Shown: positions 1 through 8,838, counted from the first letter of the stretch. The stretch: 64,000 nucleotides of DNA from Methylophaga thiooxydans DMS010 (GCF_000156355.1 NZ_GG657904.1:1-64000), one strand, 5' to 3'. Translations and numbers: made by a program. Notes: generated by a model not told the origin, from the letters alone.

Positions 1-204
1 TGGCGAAACTACTCCTCGCTTAACCAAACGTCTCAGCAAAATCCTAGCGACTTGGTCTGGCTTCATACCTCCAAGAGTGGTGAACTCGACCTCTGGCTTA
101 TGAGGGTCACCTAGATCACCATAAACCCGAACCACACCACCAACTTCATGGTACTCAGACTCATAGAGCTTCCCTTCGACCTCAACAGAAACAAAACCAG
201 ACAT
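1..204 (-). CDS. unrecognised prophage right-end protein, 3' end outside window
   Basis: An open frame of 68 codons begins at an ATG with a GGAG ribosome site seven bases upstream and runs off the window edge without a stop. The visible N-terminus (MSGFVSVEVEGKLYESEYHE) is rich in Glu and Val, followed by short alternating strands that look like a small beta-rich domain, then a basic stretch. I do not recognise it. It lies downstream of the Dam-type methyltransferase, in the position where transposable phages carry optional cargo before the right end. Confidence 0.6.
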   Translation of the reverse strand, partial: MSGFVSVEVEGKLYESEYHEVGGVVRVYGDLGDPHKPEVEFTTLGGMKPDQVARILLRRLVKRGVVSP

Positions 205-239
205 AACAAACTCCAAACTAACTATAGGTAATTAATGAT

Positions 240-1130
240 CTATTTAAGCTGCTTTATATAAGAAGTAAATGCAGAAGATTCATCATAACTGCCACCTAAA
301 CGATCAAGTGGTTTTAAGTTCTCTCTAGTGAGAAACACTCTGGCAAAGAGAATGATTTGTGTGGCTTTACTGACTAAAGAGTCAACCTCTCTAACCCACT
401 TCGCCCATTTCTCTAAATCTTGATAACTGAGCTGATTTATATCGGCATCTCTCAATTGATTGAGATTGCTTTCAAGCTGAATAACCACCAACTCTCTGAT
501 GTCGTTCTCATCATACAAAGCCTCTAAGCCAGCAATTTCAGCAACAGGACGTTCAACATAATGAGGCCTTTCAAGGGTTACATTTTGAGCAGCCTCAATA
601 GCTTCAACCTCTTGCACAGTAGCTTTCACGGTAATTATAAGTTGATTACTCCGTGTCTTGATCATGCTAGACAAGGCTTTAGATATGGTAGGAAATTTAT
701 TCTGTTTAAACGGGCTAAGTTTAGAATTAGCCCAATTGGCACCTTTTTCCTGAGCCTTTAGTTCCGAAACCTGTTGTTGAACAGAATCAATATCAAACTC
801 TCTTAATGTGGCACGGTTTTCAGATTCAGTAACAAAACGGTCGAAGCGTTTCGATAGAGTGTTGAATTCAACACCGAAGTAACTGGCACCACATAACTGG
901 CCGATGTTAGTGGTATAGCCATCTTCAGTTGAGACAATATAGCCTTTGTTATGAGGCGAATGACAAGTTGATAAACCACAACGAATTTTTTCAGTAAAAG
1001 TATAATTACCTAGAATCTCCTTTAATTTATGGTCTGATGGATCGAGGTTTTCCTCAAAACCAGCTAAGTCTTGAATATCTCCCCATGAATCAACACGGAT
1101 TAAGCCTTTCTCGGTATTTAGTGTAATCAT
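240..1130 (-). CDS. unrecognised 296-residue cargo protein with Cys/His cluster
   Basis: The product has an N-terminal segment (about 48 to 85) with Cys51, Cys56, His58, His60 and Cys80 in a pattern suggesting a small metal-binding ribbon, including NIGQLCGASYFG. After this comes a long, mostly helical, Lys/Glu/Gln-rich region likely to form coiled coil. There is no signal peptide or membrane segment. It lies between the methyltransferase and the partial gene at base 1, all in the same direction, so it is right-end cargo. Structure and capsid genes are all accounted for elsewhere, so a structural role is unlikely. Function unknown; defence or host takeover is only a positional inference. Confidence 0.7.
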   Translation of the reverse strand: MITLNTEKGLIRVDSWGDIQDLAGFEENLDPSDHKLKEILGNYTFTEKIRCGLSTCHSPHNKGYIVSTEDGYTTNIGQLCGASYFGVEFNTLSKRFDRFVTESENRATLREFDIDSVQQQVSELKAQEKGANWANSKLSPFKQNKFPTISKALSSMIKTRSNQLIITVKATVQEVEAIEAAQNVTLERPHYVERPVAEIAGLEALYDENDIRELVVIQLESNLNQLRDADINQLSYQDLEKWAKWVREVDSLVSKATQIILFARVFLTRENLKPLDRLGGSYDESSAFTSYIKQLK

Positions 1131-1161
1131 CGCTTAAGAATGTGACTCCATTTGTTAATTA

Positions 1162-1923
1162 TCACCAATTCCATATTAGCAGCTCACGGGATGCTTTTTT
1201 ATTGTGATTTCCACCTACCGTGTAATTGATATTTAAAGGCTTATTTGAGAGGCCTTTAAAGACCTTTTTAATAGTGTCGTGGTCGTTGATGCTGATGAGC
1301 ATTTTGCCTTGGATAGTTTGGGCCAGTTCTGCCATGGTTTCGTATTGTTCTAAACCAAAGTCTTGACCGTAACCTGCGGTTTCATAGTACGGTGGATCCA
1401 GATAGAACAGTGTGCCTGGTCGATCATATTTCTGAATGCAGCGCTGCCAGTCTAGGTTCTCGACGTTGGTTCTGGCCAGGCGAAGGTGAGCGGCGCTCAG
1501 ATCCTCCTCGATGCGGAGTAGATTGAGCCGTGGCGGACTGGTAGTGGCGGTGCCATAGCTCTGGCCGTCGACCTTGCCACCGAAGGCAAGCTTTTGCAGA
1601 TAGTAGAACCTGGCTGCACGCTGGATATCGGTGAGCGTTTCGGGTGTTTTGGCTTTTTCCCATTCAAACAGTTGTCTGCTGGATAAGGCCCACTTGAACT
1701 GCCGGACGAATTCTTCAAGGTGGTGCTGAACAACCCGGTAAAGGTTGGTCAGCTCACCATTGATGTCATTAAGCACTTCGACTTTGGATGGTTCCTTTTT
1801 GTAAAAGAGCGCTGCGCCACCAGCAAAGACTTCGACGTAGCATTGATGTTCCGGAAACAGGGGCAGGATGTCTTTTGCGAGTCGGGTTTTACCGCCCATC
1901 CACGGGATAATTGGTTTGGCCAT
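1162..1923 (-). CDS. dam: Dam-type (D12 class) DNA adenine N6-methyltransferase
   Basis: This 253-residue protein has the D12-class layout: an N-terminal PWMGGKTRL motif, the AdoMet-binding FAGGAAL loop at about 33 to 39, and the catalytic DPPY at 176 to 179. Such enzymes methylate adenine, commonly in GATC or a related site; the site here cannot be read from sequence. Its start has a strong AGAGG ribosome site and overlaps the end of the Com-like gene by 35 bases, so translation is probably coupled. In Mu the same slot holds mom, whose translation needs Com; here a methyltransferase takes that place. A role in protecting phage DNA from host restriction fits the position. Confidence 0.92.
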   Translation of the reverse strand: MAKPIIPWMGGKTRLAKDILPLFPEHQCYVEVFAGGAALFYKKEPSKVEVLNDINGELTNLYRVVQHHLEEFVRQFKWALSSRQLFEWEKAKTPETLTDIQRAARFYYLQKLAFGGKVDGQSYGTATTSPPRLNLLRIEEDLSAAHLRLARTNVENLDWQRCIQKYDRPGTLFYLDPPYYETAGYGQDFGLEQYETMAELAQTIQGKMLISINDHDTIKKVFKGLSNKPLNINYTVGGNHNKKASRELLIWNW

Positions 1924-2083
1924 GTTTTTCCTCTATTGGTCTGGCACTCGCTGGTGCTGGATTAAGAGGCTCAATGGCCTTCAGGTTGTTGAGTGTCTTA
2001 CATCGCGGACACTTGATTTCGATTTGTACGTATTCAGCTTTAGCCAGTAACCGGCTGCAGCCACCACATCTAACTTCTTTCAT
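1889..2083 (-). CDS. com: Com-like zinc-finger translational regulator
   Basis: The 64-residue protein has two CxxC pairs (Cys6/Cys9 and Cys25/Cys28) spaced as in Mu Com, a zinc-finger RNA-binding protein that melts a translation-blocking structure on mom mRNA. The match extends over the N-terminal 30 residues; the Pro-rich tail differs. Its 3' end overlaps the start of the downstream methyltransferase gene by 35 bases, keeping the two-gene com-modification arrangement of Mu. The likely job is to permit translation of the methyltransferase late in infection. I did not find a clear hairpin hiding the methyltransferase start. Confidence 0.85.
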   Translation of the reverse strand: MKEVRCGGCSRLLAKAEYVQIEIKCPRCKTLNNLKAIEPLNPAPASARPIEEKHGQTNYPVDGR

Positions 2084-2180
2084 GTGAGCCTCTATCTGTT
2101 TGTGCTAGGCTGGCCCGGCTGCGTCGACGCGGCGGGATGGCCTTGGTTGGCTCACAGGGTATGTGCCTGTGGGTTGACGG

Positions 2181-2206
2181 CTCGGCAGTGTTGGCGCACT
2201 GCCGAG
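2181..2206 (-). other. strong hairpin between PLA2-like gene and com
   Basis: A perfect 10-base inverted repeat (CTCGGCAGTG / CACTGCCGAG) with a 6-base loop lies 16 bases past the stop of the PLA2-like gene. There is no U-tract on either strand, so it is not a classical terminator. It may protect the 3' end of the tail-fibre mRNA or separate it from the com-dam message. Confidence 0.5.
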
Positions 2207-2221
2207 TCGCTGTCTCTTCCT

Positions 2222-2584
2222 TTACTTCAGTATTTGGTCTAGCGATTTGTATTGGCCATCTTCAAAATGAAAACGGCCAAAGAAGCGAACCAGACCATAG
2301 AACCCAACAGCTTCTATAGCTGCTGGCAATTGTAATGACCAATGCAGCCGCTTGACATCTCGCAGCATGGCTTTAAAAAAGCCTCGGTCAGCTGAGAGAC
2401 GATCCTTATCACCACCACCACGTTGGTAGTTAAAATCGTGATGACGGCAACTCGCCTCGAAGAACCAGCCAAATAACAGCTTAGCAACTGGTTCGGGTAG
2501 CCAGTCAGGGCCACAGCCATTTCCAAAACTGATTTTTTGTTCCGGTGTCAGGTCTGACCAGGATATTTTTGATTGCTTAGGCAT
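2222..2584 (-). CDS. phospholipase A2-like protein
   Basis: The 120-residue protein carries the hallmarks of a minimal phospholipase A2 fold: a calcium-loop-like NGCGPDWLP at about 22 to 30, the ASCRHHDFNY active-site helix with His49-Asp50 and Tyr53, and a downstream Asp66 that could be the second catalytic carboxylate. Cys24 and Cys46 could pair. There is no signal peptide. The stop-start overlap with the fibre-associated gene upstream (a single base) places it in the tail-fibre message, so a virion-borne or lysis role acting on membranes is conceivable. The enzymatic call rests on motifs only. Confidence 0.6.
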   Translation of the reverse strand: MPKQSKISWSDLTPEQKISFGNGCGPDWLPEPVAKLLFGWFFEASCRHHDFNYQRGGGDKDRLSADRGFFKAMLRDVKRLHWSLQLPAAIEAVGFYGLVRFFGRFHFEDGQYKSLDQILK

Positions 2585-3105
2585 TAGCTGTAATCCACAA
2601 CAATCGCGTCAATATCAGCTTGAATCACATCCGGCTGCTGCTCATCTTCGTGCTGTGTTTGAAGTGCATAGAGCAAGTCTTCATAGTCCTGCTTTTTTCC
2701 AATAGCTGGGCCAGCCACACTTTTATAATTGGACGCATTGCTAATGATTCGTCCGACTAGGGTTGCTTTATCAACGCTGGCTCTCTCTGCAACAATGAAG
2801 TCAATCAGTGGCGTCGGCGCGGCATTGTCCGACTGCCAAGCTATTGCTTCTGGCTCTTGCGTTGGGAAGCTAGCAATTTCTTCAGCCGTATAAAGACTCG
2901 TGACTGGAGCCATGGCTAGTTTGAATTTCTGAACAATCTCAGAATGCTTATTAGCAAGCCGATCATCGATTATTAGTTTTGAATCTATGACAGATTGAAT
3001 TTCTGACTCATCAATTTCAGTCATGCCAGACTTAATTAAATGATCTTGTGAGCCATCGGATTCAAATGCAAAGACATTATTATTTTCGTCTTTAAAATAT
3101 TTCAT
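2584..3105 (-). CDS. tail fibre assembly-like protein
   Basis: The N-terminus (MKYFKDENNNVFAFESDG) is typical of small proteins encoded just after tail fibres, which help fold or attach the fibre. The remaining 150 residues are helical and acidic and end in VVDYS. Its first base overlaps the last base of the fibre gene, so expression is coupled. Length is 173 residues, within the range of fibre assembly proteins. No catalytic motif is seen. Confidence 0.7.
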   Translation of the reverse strand: MKYFKDENNNVFAFESDGSQDHLIKSGMTEIDESEIQSVIDSKLIIDDRLANKHSEIVQKFKLAMAPVTSLYTAEEIASFPTQEPEAIAWQSDNAAPTPLIDFIVAERASVDKATLVGRIISNASNYKSVAGPAIGKKQDYEDLLYALQTQHEDEQQPDVIQADIDAIVVDYS

Positions 3106-4052
3106 TATCTAAGCTCCCACCAAACATCAAATCCCGAAAGAACTCCAGCTCCGGCTTGATATGTGCTACCGTTCGGAATAATCAAATTAACGTATTGTTC
3201 ATCAGAATCACCTGCGATAGTGCAGATAACTTCACCGTCAACAAGGAAATTACGAGGCCCACTGCCAGCGCTTAGAACTATCGCCAGTTGAATAGATCTA
3301 CCAGTAGTGTTTGTATAAGTAACACCCTCTGAACGACTGACAAAAACGTCTTGCCAGACCTGCCCCTCGCCAATAGCCATCGTTTTGATTTTGGCATCAA
3401 GCTTGTCGGGGCTGATAATACTCTCAGTCGTATCGGTTCCCGTATTCCATGTCGTCTGATCCTGAATAGGCGTACCGGCAATCGGGTCAATATCAACAAA
3501 CATCACGGTGGCTGATTTAGCCAGACCGACGACCACCTTTTCGGATGGCGCAGTTGCAGTAATTTCCCCCTCCGTACTGCCAGACAGATAATACTTGTCA
3601 CCCACCGTCAGGCCGGAGAACAGCGCCGAACGACCAAACGCTTCGACCAGGCTGTTGGTGACATCCGCAAAGCCGACCATCTTCTGTTTGTCGGTACCGT
3701 CGGCAATGGCACGGTCATAGCGGCTGTTGGCAGTGTCCCAGTACACGGCATCGCCATCGGCTACTGATGGACCAAAGGTGACATCTTCCAGCCGTACAAC
3801 GTGGTTGGTGGCTGAGACCAGCTTGACGATGGCTTTCTGCAGCAGGTTTAAATCACCATCATCAGGTGTGAGGCCTGCATTAGTGATGACGTTGCGTAGT
3901 GACTCGCCCATTTTGTAGAACCAATGCGCGCCGGGCCATGTCGCTGGTGTACCGGATGTAGGATCACCATTTGTTGGATAACCAACTGACGGTACTGCTG
4001 GGGCATCAGGAGGTGATGCTGAAGCATCCGCTTCATAATTACGTGGTTCCAT
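3105..4052 (-). CDS. tail fibre / receptor-binding protein
   Basis: This 315-residue protein follows the gp48-like baseplate gene, the fibre position in Mu. The N-terminus is Pro/Ala/Gly-rich with PGAHWFYKMGESLRN, which resembles a baseplate-attachment segment. The middle carries Gly/Thr/Val-rich repeats (for example FADVTNSLVEAFGRSALF and the AVYWDTANSRYD stretch) common in fibre shafts. The C-terminal 80 residues probably form the receptor-binding tip. It is shorter than Mu gene S and there is no inverted alternative fibre segment or Gin-type invertase in the window. Confidence 0.8.
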   Translation of the reverse strand: MEPRNYEADASASPPDAPAVPSVGYPTNGDPTSGTPATWPGAHWFYKMGESLRNVITNAGLTPDDGDLNLLQKAIVKLVSATNHVVRLEDVTFGPSVADGDAVYWDTANSRYDRAIADGTDKQKMVGFADVTNSLVEAFGRSALFSGLTVGDKYYLSGSTEGEITATAPSEKVVVGLAKSATVMFVDIDPIAGTPIQDQTTWNTGTDTTESIISPDKLDAKIKTMAIGEGQVWQDVFVSRSEGVTYTNTTGRSIQLAIVLSAGSGPRNFLVDGEVICTIAGDSDEQYVNLIIPNGSTYQAGAGVLSGFDVWWELR

Positions 4053-4054
4053 TA

Positions 4055-4642
4055 TTATCCTCCGTAGGAAAAAATGAGTGTGGTGTGATCGGGTTTTAAT
4101 CTATGGAGTGTGCATTCGAGGCGCTTATTGCCCCATGATGCTAATGGCTCATCGACGCGGCCATTCACTCTCCAATAGCTAATCGTTTCTTCAGGCGCAT
4201 TGACCTGCCATGCAAACTGCCAAGACTGCCCATAAAGCGGTTTATTGACTCGGTCTGCGACTGTCCAGCGCGAAAACTCGGTGATAGTGACTTGATAGCC
4301 AATCGATTCTGCAATGGCTATAAAATACGGGATGCTTTGCCCCCCTTTATTGGTCACTTTGGCGTATAGGCTAGCCAGTCGCTGCTGAAGGGTTTGCACG
4401 TCATCTACGCACGGATCGGGCAGCGCGTAAGCGGCTTCCCACTCATTAAGCATTTCATAGGTGGTACGCGGGTCTGCTTCGTCTAACAGGTCATCTTCAC
4501 GGGCGTGAAGGATGGCAAGCTCTTCAGCGGTTGATTCGAACAAGCCGATAAAGTCAGGATCGTGTTGCAGATCGTCCCAAAGCAGGCCGCGAGGCATTAA
4601 GGCCATCAGCATAGTGAGGTATTGCTGGGTTTTTATTGCCAT
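4055..4642 (-). CDS. baseplate/tail protein, Mu gp48 type (DUF2313)
   Basis: The 195-residue protein matches the gp48/YmfQ family by position and pattern: an N-terminal LMPRGLLWDDL, an AELAILHAREDDLLDEADPRTT helix pair, then a C-terminal Trp-rich beta domain. It acts at the junction of baseplate and tail fibre. Its start overlaps the end of the gp47-type gene by ten bases. Confidence 0.88.
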   Translation of the reverse strand: MAIKTQQYLTMLMALMPRGLLWDDLQHDPDFIGLFESTAEELAILHAREDDLLDEADPRTTYEMLNEWEAAYALPDPCVDDVQTLQQRLASLYAKVTNKGGQSIPYFIAIAESIGYQVTITEFSRWTVADRVNKPLYGQSWQFAWQVNAPEETISYWRVNGRVDEPLASWGNKRLECTLHRLKPDHTTLIFSYGG

Positions 4643-5697
4643 GTGATATCACCTGGCACGAGAATTTGGCCTAGCGTTAGCGTGACGTCTTCTGTCGGGC
4701 TAACTAAAACATGATCGGTCTCACCAGCAGCGATACTAATCGCTTCTCGGATATGGCTGACTTTGATAGTGCCTTTGCCATTACCATCTTCTGGAATCGC
4801 TTCTCGCGAAAGTAAGTCGGCTATTTCGGATTCAACGGCTGCTTTGACAACCGTGGTATTCGGTGTCAACGCGATAGTTAAATCTAAAGCGACAGGGATG
4901 GGGGCAACAACATAGATCCCGGCTGTAACAGGGTGCTGTTCAAAAATATAGTCATACACCGCTTCCACTTCAGTCGCATCAGGGATGATGCTGTCATCGT
5001 TATCTCTCACGAAACGAACGGTGACAGTGCCTTCACCCATCTCACCCGGATATTGCCATGCACGGGTAACACCTGGCACTTGTTTTGACCATCTAATGTA
5101 GTCATGTGCCGCGCCACCTTGAGCCGGTTGCTGGATGTTTTCGATATGACGTTGACGCCAACTTTCAAGCTGCTCGATGTCGGTACCATTGTTAATACCG
5201 TCTGCGTCAACGATGGCTTGGCCATTAATACCGGCAAGGGTATCGACAAAGGTTAAGGCAACGCCAGCGATGGCATTGGCTTCAGCGCCTGGCAAAACGG
5301 CTGTGACTGAAATAACGGCTTCACCACCGACAATAGTGACTTCATCATCGACTGTGTATTCAACCGCATCAGCACGTTTTAGAGTTTTACCGGCTTCGAT
5401 AACAGCGCCATTGGTGCCGGTGACTTCACATTGGCCGATCGCGTATTCGAATGGGTTTCGCTCGGTGCCTTCAATTGATGCGAGACGACCAAAGTGCGCT
5501 TCATCGGCGCTATCAGGCAATAACTGCTTCGCTTTATAGGCTTGATAGCCATACATCTCATGCATGCCACCCGCCATGACCGTGGCAAAGATATTAAACG
5601 GTGAACGGCGCAGACGTGGCTGACCATCGGTTCTGCTATCAATATTCGCCGTTAAACGGGCATGTAATTCTGCCAATGAAGGACGTTTAAACGCCAT
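4633..5697 (-). CDS. baseplate wedge protein, Mu gp47 / J-like
   Basis: At 354 residues from the chosen start it matches baseplate J-like proteins, with MAFKRPSLAELHARLTANID at the N-terminus, a Val/Gly-rich central domain and a C-terminal helical segment. The ATG at 5697 has a GGGAGG ribosome site eight bases upstream and is preferred over the earlier in-frame codon. It overlaps the gp46-type gene by 11 bases. The protein forms the baseplate wedge that triggers sheath contraction. Confidence 0.9.
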   Translation of the reverse strand: MAFKRPSLAELHARLTANIDSRTDGQPRLRRSPFNIFATVMAGGMHEMYGYQAYKAKQLLPDSADEAHFGRLASIEGTERNPFEYAIGQCEVTGTNGAVIEAGKTLKRADAVEYTVDDEVTIVGGEAVISVTAVLPGAEANAIAGVALTFVDTLAGINGQAIVDADGINNGTDIEQLESWRQRHIENIQQPAQGGAAHDYIRWSKQVPGVTRAWQYPGEMGEGTVTVRFVRDNDDSIIPDATEVEAVYDYIFEQHPVTAGIYVVAPIPVALDLTIALTPNTTVVKAAVESEIADLLSREAIPEDGNGKGTIKVSHIREAISIAAGETDHVLVSPTEDVTLTLGQILVPGDITWQ

Positions 5698-6148
5698 TGA
5701 AAGCCTCCCAGGCATAATTGAAATTTAAAAGCTGGCCGTCTGCTGTTTCGATGTCGATATCTAAGGCTAACCATTCAGCGCGTGGGTAACTGGCTGTGAC
5801 TTGCACGGAATCAACCACTTCATCATCAATGAGATGCTGCAAGGCTTCATCGGCATAGTCTTCAGCGGCTTTTCGCACAGGCTCGGTTTGCTTTTCACGT
5901 TGTAACAACCAAAGCCGTGAGCCGATCAAGTCACCAGAAACAGACGCCAAGGCATCGCCCCACCAGCCACGTTTATCATTGGTGCCATCGGGGATGACGT
6001 CATCTGAGTCGGCTTGTCTGTCAGTGAAAAGCGCCACGATGACGGCTGTTTCCAGTATCGCGACGTAGGTAATTTTTAATGGATCGGTTTCCAGCACAAA
6101 GCGTGGACGACCATTTTTATTCACCATTTTGATAACAAAATCCATCAT
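5687..6148 (-). CDS. baseplate protein, Mu gp46 family
   Basis: The 153-residue protein contains the family pattern of an N-terminal beta hairpin, a GWWGDALASVSGDLIGSRLW segment and a C-terminal LNFNYAWEAFNGV. It is the small wedge component corresponding to gp25-like proteins of other contractile tails. It overlaps its upstream neighbour by four bases (ATGA), showing tight translational coupling in the baseplate operon. Confidence 0.9.
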   Translation of the reverse strand: MMDFVIKMVNKNGRPRFVLETDPLKITYVAILETAVIVALFTDRQADSDDVIPDGTNDKRGWWGDALASVSGDLIGSRLWLLQREKQTEPVRKAAEDYADEALQHLIDDEVVDSVQVTASYPRAEWLALDIDIETADGQLLNFNYAWEAFNGV

Positions 6149-6696
6149 GGTGTCATACTCTGATTAGGGTTACTGGTGGTGCCGCCACTATCGCCATTAT
6201 GATTGTGGCCGTTATAAGTAGAACGCATGCTCGCCATGGTCAGACCATCGCTATCGACGTGATCGATAATGTCGCCGGTGACGTTCAGTTGGCCTTCGAT
6301 ACGAAAAACCGGCACTTTGGCCGTGATTTGTGTGTTGGCAATCAACTCCATCAGGCCACCCTGCTTGAGGTGAACGAGTTGTCCTTGACTATCGTAGAGT
6401 GCAACTTCGCCCGGCTTGAGACTGACTTGACGATAGCGCTTATCATCCATCTTGATGCAAACATAGCCATTGGTTTTACCGCCAATAGCCGCGACGACAC
6501 CTTTTGCTCCGGGTAGTGGCACGGATGTTATGCCGTAATCTTGAATGCGAGGCACCTCAATCACCTCACCAGATAAGGTTTCGATCTGCACCATTTGAAT
6601 CGGTGGTGCGTCATTGACTTTAAGCAAGGCACCGACACGTAGCATTTGTTGCAGGCCACGTTTTAATGGTGACAGTAATTTCTGTAAGCGACGCAT
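6145..6696 (-). CDS. baseplate spike protein, Mu gp45 / gpV
   Basis: This 183-residue protein has an OB-like N-terminal region, a central beta-prism stretch (VFRIEGQLNVTGDIIDHVDSD) and a C-terminal YNGHNHNGDSGG segment. The HxH of that segment binds metal at the spike tip in this family. It punctures the outer membrane during injection. It abuts the gp44 gene at one shared base. Confidence 0.9.
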   Translation of the reverse strand: MRRLQKLLSPLKRGLQQMLRVGALLKVNDAPPIQMVQIETLSGEVIEVPRIQDYGITSVPLPGAKGVVAAIGGKTNGYVCIKMDDKRYRQVSLKPGEVALYDSQGQLVHLKQGGLMELIANTQITAKVPVFRIEGQLNVTGDIIDHVDSDGLTMASMRSTYNGHNHNGDSGGTTSNPNQSMTP

Positions 6697-7718
6697 TACC
6701 AGACACCGCCTTCATCGTTTGGCTCTGGCAGGGCTTGTAGTTCAAACGCTTCAGGCAAACCAAGGATCAGCTCAGCGCGCAGCCCTTTATCATCAACTAT
6801 ATAGGTGATGCCTACGATCAATAGGTCACGATTGACATTCAGGTAGTGGTCTTTCACTGCGATAAGGCAATTGGGTTCGATCAATTCATCGTCTAAATAC
6901 CAGCTCAGCATCGTGTAATTAAATGTCTGAGCTTTCGCTGCAGAAATATTTCTATGCCATGTGGCTCTGGCTTTGCAGCCAGCGGCATCTAAGGCATCTT
7001 CAGCTAGAATAATTTTAGGTCGATGACGAGTAACGGCTTTATCTGCCACGGTAGCTGACACCGATACCGTATCTATCCAGGCACTGCTGGTTTGGCCTTT
7101 AACCGTGTAGTGACTAAAGCGTTCGCGTGATGAGCGTTTACGACTACCGGCTTTAATGTTGACACCGGTTTCTAAACTGCCTTTCAGGCGTCGGGTTCCG
7201 GAACGTGTGATTTTTAGGCCACCCAAACCATCAGACACTAGCAGTACTGCTCTGATTTTAGCGACGGTATCGAGCACTTCAAAGGTGCTTTCACCTTCAT
7301 CTGATTTCATTGTGGCAAACGGTTTGCTGGTATCAACCGTTGAGGACACCGGAATACCGTATGGCTCACAGAGTACTGACGCACCCTCTAATTGGTTACG
7401 ACCAGCCCACTGAAACGATGGCGCGCTACAATCAACCAGGTCACCGGTTGCATCACGCCCTGCTACTTGAATGCCATTAGTGCTGTCATCATAGCTATGA
7501 TCAACTTCATCAATATAGCCAGTGATGACCGTGTGATCATCAATCGTCACCTTGCAGGAATCGCCATCGTTAATAGGGCGTGGCGCGCTGTTTTCAGACC
7601 ATTTATCAGTCAGCTTGAGATTAAACTCATTCGCAATTTGAACAATTGAACGATTGATCCGAACCTCTTCCCAGCCATACCAGTCCAGACCATTCACTTT
7701 CAAGGCGACATCATGCAT
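6696..7718 (-). CDS. baseplate hub protein, Mu gp44 (gpP)
   Basis: The 340-residue product starts at the ATG at 7718 (MHDVALKVNGLDWYGWEEVR) with a GGAGG ribosome site. The longer upstream frame is a shadow of gp43. Mu gp44 is the hub, structurally related to T4 gp27, holding the spike on the tail tube. The sequence shows the repeated beta-barrel pattern with TVTGYIDEV-type strands and a C-terminal VGITYIVDDKGLRAELILG segment. The start overlaps the end of gp43 (ATGCATGA). Confidence 0.88.
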   Translation of the reverse strand: MHDVALKVNGLDWYGWEEVRINRSIVQIANEFNLKLTDKWSENSAPRPINDGDSCKVTIDDHTVITGYIDEVDHSYDDSTNGIQVAGRDATGDLVDCSAPSFQWAGRNQLEGASVLCEPYGIPVSSTVDTSKPFATMKSDEGESTFEVLDTVAKIRAVLLVSDGLGGLKITRSGTRRLKGSLETGVNIKAGSRKRSSRERFSHYTVKGQTSSAWIDTVSVSATVADKAVTRHRPKIILAEDALDAAGCKARATWHRNISAAKAQTFNYTMLSWYLDDELIEPNCLIAVKDHYLNVNRDLLIVGITYIVDDKGLRAELILGLPEAFELQALPEPNDEGGVW

Positions 7719-8838
7719 CCAACACCTCCAAAGTCTGACCACCGGGTACAAATCCGGGGTGACCGATGTTATTGCGAGAGACGATATCGGTTGCACGATC
7801 AGCGTCTTGGTAGAGCTGATGCGCAATCACTAATGAGGGCAATGTCGCTTGTGGTGTATAGCGACGAACTTGCTTGAGGTTGGCGGCACGTTCTGTCAGG
7901 TCTTGAACCATGGAAGCCCGTAAATCTTGCAGTGCGATATAGGTCTCATCGTCTGCCGCTTGCATTTGCTCATCTAATACCTCAGACAGTTCATCACGTG
8001 CGGCAATCGCATCTTGAGCCGAGTCATAATCACGGGTACTAGCCACTCTGGCCGCTTCAATTTGTGATGATTGTTGTACCAGGTTAATGATTGCCTGCTG
8101 ATTTGAGGCTTGCTGAACACGACTTGGCGTGGTGGTTGGCACGGCGGCTGATTCGCTACCAAAGCTGAACAGTTTACGAAACTGAGTCATGGCAGAAAGA
8201 CTGCCGACACTGCCAATCACCTGCCCCGCTAAGGCATCGGGCAAACCAACAAAATCGGCAATGGTGGCATCGATAACACCTAATCCGGAAAAGCGTGACT
8301 CGATATCGGATAAGACGGTTTTCGCCTGTTCTTTCACCCAACCTGGAAAGCCGGTAACGCTGTATGCCGATGTAAATTGTTGCTTCACTACAGCTTGTGC
8401 GTTTTTGGCCGCTGCATTGACGCGTTGTTGCGTGTCAACTTTTGATGTTGGCTTGGCGCGTGACTCAGCTTTGTAAAAAGTCAGAGTAAATCGGGCAATA
8501 CCACCTTCTTTATTGGTTTCACGCAAACTGCTGGGGCCAGCCTGCACACGGACACGTCCGAGGTAACGATGAACTAAGGTGCCAGAGCCTTTTTTGTTTA
8601 AAGCCTCAATCAGTTTGTCACGCTGCTGCCTGTAATCTTCACCCACTACAAAAGCAGGAAAGGAGTACACAGCATCTTTGCCGCCTAAGTCTTCGGCATA
8701 GGCATCATCTTTAAAGGGATAATCATGCAACTGGACACGGCGACCAAATTCGAGCGTATGGTCATCAACATAAAACTCAACGCCACGGAATGAGGATTGT
8801 TGAAGTTGCTCGCGCCATGTCAATACTTGTTCGGCCAT
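7711..8838 (-). CDS. tail/DNA circularisation protein, Mu gp43 (gpN)
   Basis: The 375-residue protein begins with WREQLQQSSFRGVEFYVDDH, the typical N-terminal domain of the DNA circulation family, with a conserved GRRVQLHDYPFKD. The C-terminal part is helical. It is a tail-end component located between tape measure and hub. It overlaps the tape measure stop by one base and the hub start by eight bases. Confidence 0.88.
   Translation of the reverse strand: MAEQVLTWREQLQQSSFRGVEFYVDDHTLEFGRRVQLHDYPFKDDAYAEDLGGKDAVYSFPAFVVGEDYRQQRDKLIEALNKKGSGTLVHRYLGRVRVQAGPSSLRETNKEGGIARFTLTFYKAESRAKPTSKVDTQQRVNAAAKNAQAVVKQQFTSAYSVTGFPGWVKEQAKTVLSDIESRFSGLGVIDATIADFVGLPDALAGQVIGSVGSLSAMTQFRKLFSFGSESAAVPTTTPSRVQQASNQQAIINLVQQSSQIEAARVASTRDYDSAQDAIAARDELSEVLDEQMQAADDETYIALQDLRASMVQDLTERAANLKQVRRYTPQATLPSLVIAHQLYQDADRATDIVSRNNIGHPGFVPGGQTLEVLDA

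Noticed and set aside
1162-2222. Possible mom acetyltransferase-like gene
   Set aside because: The gene after com is a D12 methyltransferase; no Mom-like frame was found.
7719-7826. Longer hub protein frame
   Set aside because: The extra part lies in gp43 in another frame; the ATG at 7718 has a GGAGG site.
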